DNA of 61,258 bases from Candidatus Omnitrophota bacterium. Its GTDB lineage: Bacteria; Omnitrophota; Gorgyraeia; Pluralincolimonadales; Pluralincolimonadaceae. Below the pieces are notes generated by a model that saw only the letters and a program-made list of their open reading frames with translations, was not told the origin of the DNA and ran no database searches. This document shows, in pieces, positions 54,462 to 61,258 of the stretch. The position numbers and the translations under genes were made by a program. Within the stretch, counting starts at the first letter, position 1. Each line of letters begins with the position of its first letter. The stretch spans positions 1 to 61,258 of the forward strand of contig JAGONY010000004.1 in assembly GCA_017992785.1 (NCBI GenBank), in the 5' to 3' direction.

Positions 54462-55218
54462 TTGTCTCCCAATATTTTGCGTAGCTGAGCACCTGGTAGA
54501 TGCCGCTGTTGACCGCGACCATCAGCCCTATTACGCCGTCGAGCTTTCCCTTCTTTGCGAAATAACCGCGGTAGAACCTGTCGAACGCCCTCCAGAGCGC
54601 CTTGCCGAGGGTCATCTTCCTCCCGTCCAGGGCCCATTTTTGCGCTTCTTTCGTGGTCTGCCCGTTCATTGACGCGATCAGCTCGGAGAAATCCTCGTAT
54701 GAGTAATGGATTATGTCCGACTTGAGCCTGCCGCACCTTCCCTCGTATATTACGCGTGGATGCACCCCCGCCTCTTCGTACCTGAATCGGCCTCTCCTGA
54801 AGAACCTGTCCTTATACGCGGGATACCATCCTCCCCGGCGGACCCAGTACTTTCCTATGAAATTCCTTAGCGGGACCGCGAATACGACGTATTCGTCCAG
54901 CTTGCCCTCGCCGTCGTCCTTTATGACCTGCGATATCTCAGACGCCAGCTCCGGCGTCACGACCTCGTCGGCGTCGAGGCTGAGGACCCATCCGTTCTTT
55001 GCCAGCGAATACGCGTAATTCCTGTGGGCGCCTTCTACCTCCATCTTCTTCGAGAAGACCCTGTCGGTATAACGGCGCGCTATCCCGACGGTCTCGTCGG
55101 TGCTCATATCGTCGACTATCACGATATCGTCGGACCAGCTCACGCTCTCAAGGCATTGCGCGAGGCGCTTCTCTTCGTTCCTGACTATGACGACGACCGA
55201 AACGGGTATCTTGCCCAA
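54442..55218 (-). CDS. GT2 glycosyltransferase, WaaE-like (copy 2)
   Basis: 258 residues with the same plan as copy 1: VSVVVIVRNEEKRLAQCLES, the DxD in LSLDADEVVTPE, and WYPAYKDRFFRRGRFRYEE. The start is TTG 55218, since the nearby ATG 55223 is out of frame and GAGG lies at a workable distance. The two copies differ enough to suggest different acceptors in successive core or O-chain additions. Confidence 0.9.
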   Translation of the reverse strand: MGKIPVSVVVIVRNEEKRLAQCLESVSWSDDIVIVDDMSTDETVGIARRYTDRVFSKKMEVEGAHRNYAYSLAKNGWVLSLDADEVVTPELASEISQVIKDDGEGKLDEYVVFAVPLRNFIGKYWVRRGGWYPAYKDRFFRRGRFRYEEAGVHPRVIYEGRCGRLKSDIIHYSYEDFSELIASMNGQTTKEAQKWALDGRKMTLGKALWRAFDRFYRGYFAKKGKLDGVIGLMVAVNSGIYQVLSYAKYWETNARTKA

Positions 55219-55219
55219 A

Positions 55220-56212
55220 TCATATCCTCTTTATCTTTGAACTCCGGACCAGGCCGTATGCGGAAAGCGCCGTCCTGAGCGCGGGGTCTGACGCGTAGAT
55301 CCTGTCGAAGCTCTTCTTCTTTTTTATGATATTCCAAAAAGATTTCAATTTAAAGAAGTTTTTGGGTTTTTCCTGGACCATCAGGTCGAGGTGCTCCGGA
55401 AGCGGGCCTGTCGCGAGGCCTTTCTCGACGAACAGCCATATCCGGTTATGGTTCCCAAGTTCATGCCTTATGCTTTCGGCGACCTTATCCATACGCCCCG
55501 CGTCCTTCTGCGAAAGTATATAAACGACCCGCGATACCTTTCCCCATCTCAGCGCAAAGATCCCGGCGCTCCTGTCGAATGTCCTCTTCTTGTCCTTGAG
55601 GAACTTCCCCGACTTCCCGTCCTCATGGAACACGTAACACCCCTTCGCCATCACGCATTTATACCCCGCCGCCTGCGCGCGGCGACTGTAATCGGTGTCC
55701 TCGAAATACGCGTAGCCGAACTCATCATCGAGGTATCCTATCTTCCTGATGACTTCGCGCTTTATCAGCATGCAGAACCCGACCCCGGCGTTCATCTCGA
55801 CCCATCCGCCGGAGCCGGCGCGCGCCTTTGAACCGAAGTTATTTGATGACGGGTTGACTATGCCTATCGAGGCGTCGCTCTCGGCGACCTTTATCATCTC
55901 CGAAAGCCAGCCGTCCGTCACGATGATATCGTTGTTAAGTATGCAGGCGAAGGCCGCGTCGGATGCCTTGAGCCCCTTATTCATTCCGCGCGCGAAACCT
56001 TCGTTCACGCAGTTGAATACGGCCTCTACCGTAACATATTCGTTGCCCTTCAGTGTTACGAGGTACTCCTTAATGCCGCGTTCCGTTGACGCGTTATCGA
56101 CTATTATGAGCCGGCAGCGCTCTTTAGTGCACCGTAAAATAGATGAGACGCACTTCTTAAGTATCGCGAGGTTATTCCAGCTGAGCAGTATAAGGTCGCA
56201 CTTTACTTCCAC
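55220..56212 (-). CDS. GT2 glycosyltransferase, rhamnosyltransferase (WbbL) type
   Basis: 330 residues. N-terminal LILLSWNNLAILKKCVSSIL, the acidic pair in ACILNNDIIVTDGW, and the GVGFCMLIKREVIRKIG..DDEFGYAYFEDTDYSRR stretch are the hallmarks of this subgroup, which often transfers rhamnose or similar sugars in O-antigen and mycolyl-arabinogalactan assembly. The last 90 residues are less conserved. The start is GTG 56212, overlapping the CgeB-like gene by 10 bp. The sugar cannot be named. Confidence 0.88.
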   Translation of the reverse strand: MEVKCDLILLSWNNLAILKKCVSSILRCTKERCRLIIVDNASTERGIKEYLVTLKGNEYVTVEAVFNCVNEGFARGMNKGLKASDAAFACILNNDIIVTDGWLSEMIKVAESDASIGIVNPSSNNFGSKARAGSGGWVEMNAGVGFCMLIKREVIRKIGYLDDEFGYAYFEDTDYSRRAQAAGYKCVMAKGCYVFHEDGKSGKFLKDKKRTFDRSAGIFALRWGKVSRVVYILSQKDAGRMDKVAESIRHELGNHNRIWLFVEKGLATGPLPEHLDLMVQEKPKNFFKLKSFWNIIKKKKSFDRIYASDPALRTALSAYGLVRSSKIKRI

Positions 56213-57036
56213 CCGCTTGCCTCCAGCATTTGGGCGAGCCGTTTACTGTACGTATACTGCGAAACCGCGAGGCGATGGCCCTCTTCGGCGATCCTGCGCC
56301 TCATGGCCGCGTCATTGAGGAAATAGCCCGCTTTCTTGAAGAGGTCTGCCTTGTCCCTGTATACGACGACGTTCTTCCCGTCAGAGAACAGTTCCTCAAA
56401 GCCGTTATTCTTTATTGCGTTCGTCATTAGCAGCGCGCCGCACGAAAGCACTTCGAACATCCTCATGTTGATATCGTTGTTTATCGAATAATTAAAGCCG
56501 ATCTTCGCGCTGCTGTATATGTTTGACATGAGGGATGATTCCGCCCTGCCGATAAAACTGTCGGGATACCTGGCTGCAAGCTGTTTGAGCAGTTCCCCTC
56601 TCGGGCTCTTCTTGCCCTCGGTGCCTACGAACGCGAGGTCAAACCTTCTCTCGATGCCGAGGTCCTTGTGCTTATCCGGATCGCATGCGATCGGCACCCA
56701 TATAGCGTCCTTGCCGGTATCCCTGCGCAGCTTCAAAGCGCCCGTCTTCTGCGCGCAGAACAGGAGATCGTAATGCGCCGCCTGCGCTTTTATCTTCCTG
56801 TACGGCTTCTCGAGGTGTGTGTCTATGGCGTAGAACGCGCTTGGCTTCAGGTGCGCCGGTATGTCATATTTATAATCGCCGTGGTCGATCCTGAGGTAAA
56901 GGTCGTAACCCGCCGGTATGTTCGGGTCGCTGGTCCAAAAATGGCCGAAATCCAGCCCGAGAGACCTCGCCGCCGACTCAAAATAGCATCCGATCGTGTC
57001 TTCTCTGTCTTTGTTGAATATCAGCGCGAGCTTCAT
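56203..57036 (-). CDS. CgeB-like glycosyltransferase
   Basis: 277 residues. The C-terminal half carries the glycosyltransferase family 1-like signature IGFNYSINNDINMRMFEVLSC followed by GALLMTN and FSDGKNVVVY, as in the spore maturation protein CgeB group. The N-terminal half is short, with KLALIFNKDREDTIGCYFES. CgeB-like proteins in polysaccharide clusters probably transfer sugars, but few are characterised. ATGA overlap with the GT9 gene. Confidence 0.85.
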   Translation of the reverse strand: MKLALIFNKDREDTIGCYFESAARSLGLDFGHFWTSDPNIPAGYDLYLRIDHGDYKYDIPAHLKPSAFYAIDTHLEKPYRKIKAQAAHYDLLFCAQKTGALKLRRDTGKDAIWVPIACDPDKHKDLGIERRFDLAFVGTEGKKSPRGELLKQLAARYPDSFIGRAESSLMSNIYSSAKIGFNYSINNDINMRMFEVLSCGALLMTNAIKNNGFEELFSDGKNVVVYRDKADLFKKAGYFLNDAAMRRRIAEEGHRLAVSQYTYSKRLAQMLEASGWK

Positions 57037-58118
57037 GACGAATGCAGGGCCTCCATAGCGGCCTTGAATACCGTTTCAGGGTCGATCCTGCTCAGGCATA
57101 CCCTATCGGCGCAATCTTTCGTCCTGAAATCCCTGTAGCACGGGCGGCATGAAATCTCCTCCTTGACGACCCTGTGGCGGCTCCTGTCCGCGGGGTATTG
57201 CCCGTAGACATTCTCGTCGACGGGCCCGAATATCCCCATGGTACGTACGCCGGCGCCGACGGCCAGGTGGAGCAGGCCCCCGTCATTCGCTATGACGAGC
57301 CTGCATGCGCCCATCAACGCCGCCGCCTGTAACAACGACGTCTTGCCGTATGCCTCGATCGGCCTGTTGCGCATCAAGGCCTTTATCCCGTCGCAGATAT
57401 TTGCCTCTTCCGCGCTGCCGAACAATATGACCCTCGCCTTTGCTTCTTCGATGAGTTTATCGGCGGCCGCGGCATAGCCGTCGCTCCTCCAATGTTTTAT
57501 CCCGGCATCCTTTCCCCAGCTGGCCCCTCCGGCAGGCGCTATTCCCACAACGAGTTCTCCTTCGGAGACGCCGTTGGCCTTGAGGAATCCCTGCGCCCAT
57601 TGCCTGTCCGCGTCCGGGATATACAGGGCGATATTTTTCACTGAGGGCTTGATGCCGGCCGACTCGAGAAGACCGAGGTAATATTCGATGACATGCTTTC
57701 CGCTGTAACTTTCTATATCGGTCTTTTTTGTCAGGCAGGAGCCCCTGTTCCTGTAATTGAAACCGATCCTTTCCTTTATTCCCGCAAGCAGGCATATAAT
57801 GCCGTACTCCCTGTTAAGCGAGAGGTCTATCGATGTATCGAATCCTTTCTTCCTTATGTCCATCACGAAAGACACGAGCTTTACCGTATACCCGATCAAC
57901 GACTTACCGCGGAGCTGCCTGAATTCGTCCTTCTCGTAGACGAACACCCATTTGATATTAGGGTTGGCCTTCAGCACCGGTTCCGTCCTGCGGTTGCAGA
58001 GGTATCCTATTTCGCAGTCCTTCGCCTCTTGTTTTATCGATTCGATGACCGGCGTCGTGAACAGCACATCGCCGATGCCGAACGGGTTAATTATCAGTAT
58101 CCTTCTGCGATCAGCCAT
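57033..58118 (-). CDS. GT9 heptosyltransferase family protein (copy 1)
   Basis: 361 residues, GT-B fold. RILIINPFGIGDVLFTTPVI opens the acceptor domain and VIANDGGLLHLAVGAGVRT..FGP marks the ADP-heptose site. The C-terminus has a four-cysteine stretch (CRPCYRDFRTKDCADRVC) common in one branch of these enzymes. It likely adds heptose to LPS inner core. 8-bp overlap with the second GT9 gene. Confidence 0.93.
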   Translation of the reverse strand: MADRRRILIINPFGIGDVLFTTPVIESIKQEAKDCEIGYLCNRRTEPVLKANPNIKWVFVYEKDEFRQLRGKSLIGYTVKLVSFVMDIRKKGFDTSIDLSLNREYGIICLLAGIKERIGFNYRNRGSCLTKKTDIESYSGKHVIEYYLGLLESAGIKPSVKNIALYIPDADRQWAQGFLKANGVSEGELVVGIAPAGGASWGKDAGIKHWRSDGYAAAADKLIEEAKARVILFGSAEEANICDGIKALMRNRPIEAYGKTSLLQAAALMGACRLVIANDGGLLHLAVGAGVRTMGIFGPVDENVYGQYPADRSRHRVVKEEISCRPCYRDFRTKDCADRVCLSRIDPETVFKAAMEALHSS

Positions 58119-59091
58119 TTATCCCCTTGACCGCCGTAAACACCTCTTCGACGGTTATGTCACTTACCATGGGCCTGCCTATGACCGTGTGCCCCCGCCC
58201 GTAAGGCCCCCATCTTACCGATGAGCCGCCTTTCCTCGATTCCCCGAACAACGCGACGACCGGGGTCCCGACTGCGACCGATATATGCACCGGCCCTGAA
58301 TCACAGGATACCAGCGCCTTTGCCTTCCTCAGGAGCGAGCCGAATTCCTTCAGTCCAAGTTTTCCCGTCAGGTCGTAAAGCGGCCTTCCCGAATGCCTGG
58401 CCACTTCAATTGAGGCGGGTTTCTCTTCCTGCCCGCCTACAAGCACAACTTTAGCCCCGAGGTCTTTCTCTATCATCGCGCAAAGCCGGCCGAACCTTTC
58501 CGCGGGCCAGATCTTCTCCGGATTGCTTGTGCCGGGATGCACGGCGATAAACCGTTCGCCCTCGCGTATGCCGTTCTCCCGCGCGATGCGCGCGGCGCCG
58601 GTTTCATCCTGCGCATTTACCGTAAATACCGGAACAGACGGCTTCGCGTCTATCCCCGCGGCCCTCGCGATGTCGAGGTTGTATTCCACTTCGTGCTTCT
58701 CGCAAAGATGTTTCCTGTCCGCAACAGGCCTGTTCAGCAGGAACCCCAGTTTCCTGTCATAGCCGATCCTGACCGGTATGCCTGCAAGGAATACGGCGAC
58801 ATTTACCGCTTTGCTCGGGTTGAATACCGCGCAAATTCCGTATCGCTGTTCCCTTAAAGATGCGATGAACCGGGCCATCCTGAACGGTGAATCAAGGTCC
58901 TTTTTTGGGTCCAGTTTGATTATCCTGTCTACGGAGGGATTGCCTTCCGCCGCTTCATATGAGGCCGCGGATACTGCAAGCGTTATCTCGGCGTCGGGGA
59001 ATCCTGCGCGGAATGCATTTATTGCGGGCGTCGTCAGGATGAACTCCCCTATCCTGTCGGTCCTTATAAGGAGGATATTTTTGGGTTTCAA
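58111..59091 (-). CDS. GT9 heptosyltransferase family protein (copy 2)
   Basis: 326 residues. NILLIRTDRIGEFILTTPAI, AVHPGTSNPEKIWPAERF and VSCDSGPVHISVAVGTPVVALFG are the family's acceptor, phosphate and donor segments. It lacks the C-terminal cysteine stretch of copy 1. The start is TTG 59091, overlapping the ligase stop in TTGA. Two GT9 enzymes in series, with GmhB, fit a core carrying at least two heptoses. Confidence 0.93.
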   Translation of the reverse strand: MKPKNILLIRTDRIGEFILTTPAINAFRAGFPDAEITLAVSAASYEAAEGNPSVDRIIKLDPKKDLDSPFRMARFIASLREQRYGICAVFNPSKAVNVAVFLAGIPVRIGYDRKLGFLLNRPVADRKHLCEKHEVEYNLDIARAAGIDAKPSVPVFTVNAQDETGAARIARENGIREGERFIAVHPGTSNPEKIWPAERFGRLCAMIEKDLGAKVVLVGGQEEKPASIEVARHSGRPLYDLTGKLGLKEFGSLLRKAKALVSCDSGPVHISVAVGTPVVALFGESRKGGSSVRWGPYGRGHTVIGRPMVSDITVEEVFTAVKGING

Positions 59092-60566
59092 TGTTCCGGC
59101 TGCCCGTATTCAGTCCTCACCACCGACAATCCGGCGACCGACCAGAACAGGACTGCAAGCGGAAGCGAATACAGGTTTGTGTCAAAAAGGCTGTTGACCA
59201 GTGTCGCGAGCAGCCCGCCGATAAACCCTATGTACGCTGCCCTCGTAAAAACGTCTTTTTCCCTGAAATAGTTTCTCAACCCGGAGATGAACATCGCTGC
59301 CGCTATCCATAAGGACGCGAGGACGCCGGCGATACCCGTCTCCGCCGCGACCTGCAGCAGGCAGTTATGCGCATACACGATCTCTCTGTATCCTTCCGGC
59401 CTGTATCTCTCGAAGACGCTCATGAACGTCCCGAGCCCGTGGCCGAATATAGGCCTATCCATGAACATCCTCCATCCCGTCTCCCATATCAAAAGCCTGT
59501 CCTGGCTCGACTGGTCCCTGCCGATGTTAACTATCGACCCCAGCTGGTCCTTCAGCGGCTGCGGCCCCGCTACGGCAAGCAGCGCGACGACCAGCAATAA
59601 CAATACAAGCAACACGTAATACTTCTTCTTTCCCGAAATGACACAAAGAAGAATGAATGCGCACGCAAACCCAAGCCAGGCGGCCCTTGCCTGCGTCAGC
59701 ATCAGGCATGCGAATATTACGGCTATCGAGGCCGCAAGCAGCGCCTTCTTCTTACCGCGCAACGCGTTCATCATGAAGAGCGAAAGCGGCAGCGGCAGCA
59801 CCGTGGCAAAGAACGTTCCCGCGCTGTTCGAGAATTTGAACGTAGCGGTCACCTTTATCTTCTCGAAGAGCGGGAAATGCCTGAACAGGTCGTGGCCCGA
59901 ATAATACTGGTATAGGCCGTCAAGGCCCACTATCGACGCCGGAAATATGAATGCCAGTGCGGAACGCGCTACCTTCTCCCTCGTATTAATTACGTCCGCT
60001 ATCACGATGAAGAGCAGGAAATATTCCATCGTCTTGAACATCAGCGCCCCCGCGCTTATCGCGAGGTTGACGGTAGTGAAGACCGACGTTATTATTGCCA
60101 TGAAAAGATAGGTAATGGACGATGCTTTTATTCCGGCATCAAGCCGCGAGGAATGTATGATCGAGGATAATATCGTATAGAACATCGCGAGCAGGACCGC
60201 CGCTGTTAATACGATAGGTATGAAATGCGCGGGCGCAAGCAAGTTCACGCCGGGCGCGGCGTGTTTTGACACTATGCCCATGGTAACGACGACAGCGACG
60301 TATACGAGGACCATCGTCAGGACACCCATAAGCGCGAAGATCACGGATGACCTTGCGCCGGCGCGCTCGACCCTGAACGATTCCGCCCTCGCCCTTACCC
60401 GCTCCCTGATCTCATAGGATTTCTTGAAGAACCAGATGAGTATCGCGATCGTCGCGAACACTTCGAGTACGCTCTTCGAGGATGAGATAAAGAAGAAGAG
60501 CGTGTAGAGCAGGTATTCTATGAATTTGTCGCAGCCGGAACAGATCCTGTTCTTCCCGTTGCTCAC
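59088..60566 (-). CDS. O-antigen ligase / polymerase-family membrane protein
   Basis: 492 residues, about 12 membrane segments. The Wzy_C-type periplasmic loop contains DRLLIWETGWRMFMDRPIFGHG and EIVYAHNCLLQVAAETGIAG, including the conserved His and Arg/Glu positions. The family includes WaaL ligases and Wzy polymerases; the lipid A-core context favours a ligase, but sequence alone does not decide. Start GTG 60566 overlaps the upstream stop in GTGA. It has a long cytoplasmic/charged N-terminal region around 45-75. Confidence 0.88.
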   Translation of the reverse strand: MSNGKNRICSGCDKFIEYLLYTLFFFISSSKSVLEVFATIAILIWFFKKSYEIRERVRARAESFRVERAGARSSVIFALMGVLTMVLVYVAVVVTMGIVSKHAAPGVNLLAPAHFIPIVLTAAVLLAMFYTILSSIIHSSRLDAGIKASSITYLFMAIITSVFTTVNLAISAGALMFKTMEYFLLFIVIADVINTREKVARSALAFIFPASIVGLDGLYQYYSGHDLFRHFPLFEKIKVTATFKFSNSAGTFFATVLPLPLSLFMMNALRGKKKALLAASIAVIFACLMLTQARAAWLGFACAFILLCVISGKKKYYVLLVLLLLVVALLAVAGPQPLKDQLGSIVNIGRDQSSQDRLLIWETGWRMFMDRPIFGHGLGTFMSVFERYRPEGYREIVYAHNCLLQVAAETGIAGVLASLWIAAAMFISGLRNYFREKDVFTRAAYIGFIGGLLATLVNSLFDTNLYSLPLAVLFWSVAGLSVVRTEYGQPEH

Positions 60567-61258
60567 TTAAGGTATATCCCGCTTATCTGGTGGTACTCCG
60601 CGCCGCTCTCCCTGCATATGGCCTCGATATCGTCCTTGGTCTTCCTGTCTGCGGACGGGATCGCAAGTATTATCTCGTCTATATTCTTCGCTTCCACGAG
60701 CCGCGGTATATCCGACCTTACCCCGATGACAGGCACGCCCTGCATCCTGCGTCCCTGCTTTGACGGATCGTCGTCAATGAAACCTACCGGCCTGTAATTG
60801 AGCGACTTGTTCTTCCTTATCTCGCGCAGGAACGCGTCACCCGCGTCCCCGGCGCCGAATATCAGGACCCTCCTGCCCTGCCCCTCGAACGAGACGAAGA
60901 GCTGTTCCCTGAATATCCTGAACGCGATCCTGACAGCCGACATTAGTATAAGCAGGACCATCGCGTCGAGGACGAATATCATCCTCGAGAACCCCTCGAA
61001 CCTGAACGCAACGACCAGGACGACTACCGACGCTATCGAACCCAGCGTTATGCCCTTTACGATATTGATCAGTTCGTTGAGCCCGATATACCGCCAGATA
61101 TTCCCGTATACTCCGCTGACGGAAAAAGCCAACAGTTTGATCACTATGATAATCGGCAGCGATTTCGCTATCAGCCCGAAATTATAATGGTCGATTATCC
61201 CCTCGTACCTCATTATATAGCTGGACATGTACGCGAGGCATATCAGGACGAAATCGCA
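60563..61258 (-). CDS. Membrane plus Rossmann half of an EpsC/CapD-like protein (5' end outside window)
   Basis: The frame runs off the right edge; at least 231 residues are visible. Several membrane helices (IIIVIKLLAFSVSGVYG, VVVLVVAFRF and MIFVLDAMVLLILM) lead to a Rossmann domain starting RRVLIFGAGDAGDAFLREI and ending EYHQISGIYLK. In full EpsC/CapD/WbpM proteins an epimerase/dehydratase domain follows directly; here a TGA ends the gene at that junction. So it is a stand-alone membrane-Rossmann half, perhaps a sensor or a partner of an epimerase elsewhere. The start cannot be set. Confidence 0.85.
   Translation of the reverse strand, partial: CDFVLICLAYMSSYIMRYEGIIDHYNFGLIAKSLPIIIVIKLLAFSVSGVYGNIWRYIGLNELINIVKGITLGSIASVVVLVVAFRFEGFSRMIFVLDAMVLLILMSAVRIAFRIFREQLFVSFEGQGRRVLIFGAGDAGDAFLREIRKNKSLNYRPVGFIDDDPSKQGRRMQGVPVIGVRSDIPRLVEAKNIDEIILAIPSADRKTKDDIEAICRESGAEYHQISGIYLK

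Noticed and set aside
1-61258. CRISPR arrays, tRNA or rRNA genes, insertion sequences, integrases or attachment sites
   Set aside because: None seen on either strand. Intergenic gaps are too short for most of these and no transposase-like or repeat-spacer pattern appears.

Overview
The window is densely packed bacterial chromosome. Almost every gene lies on the minus strand in long runs with 1-40 bp overlaps, and one gene (48707-49309) lies on the plus strand. No rRNA, tRNA, CRISPR array, insertion sequence or phage gene was found. No gene-free stretch exceeds about 120 bp. A lipopolysaccharide/polysaccharide cluster, heptosyltransferases, an ExbB/ExbD energy module and many exported TPR proteins point to a Gram-negative, diderm organism. 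The DapL route to lysine, the NadX/NadA route to NAD, frequent ATA (Ile) and AGG (Arg) codons and the long mixed anabolic operons suggest an uncultured lineage, perhaps Omnitrophota (OP3) or another PVC-side phylum. That placement is inference; no marker here proves it.

Region 1 (1-17964): one apparent transcription unit read right to left. It starts at a sigma70-like promoter nested in the terminator of the ribosomal protein operon. Order: argC-J-B-D-F-G-H, lysA-dapF-dapA-dapB-dapL, folK, panC-panD, nadA-nadX, a small basic repeat protein, then uvrA, which runs off the left edge. It covers arginine from acetylglutamate, lysine/diaminopimelate by the aminotransferase shortcut, and parts of folate, pantothenate and NAD synthesis.

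Region 2 (18012-24974): rplM-rpsI with its own promoter. Upstream is a six-gene unit of two exported TPR proteins, ExbB/TolQ, two ExbD proteins and a membrane-anchored DUF4159 protein with a TonB-like layout. This is the best candidate here for an undescribed envelope machine.

Region 3 (24979-35044): marC-glgC-nth-thiG-argA-like-leuC-leuD-leuB-asd-truA-NSS transporter, ending in a 35-residue membrane peptide that overlaps the transporter gene. A good promoter precedes marC.

Region 4 (35047-47177): a protein of unknown function with a C-terminal CBS domain, two tandem GalT-like nucleotidyltransferases, gap-pgk-tpiA-secG, then a five-gene peptide ABC transporter. A perfect intrinsic-terminator hairpin lies inside the first codons of the binding-protein gene.

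Region 5 (47179-49309): def-fmt, divergent from a cytoplasmic TPR gene.

Region 6 (49320-61258): a polysaccharide gene cut by the right edge, an O-antigen ligase-like protein, two GT9 heptosyltransferases, a CgeB-like and three GT2 glycosyltransferases, heptose-bisphosphate phosphatase, a GT28 enzyme, then uracil-DNA glycosylase and priA. All overlap, so DNA repair and replication restart appear to ride on the LPS operon.
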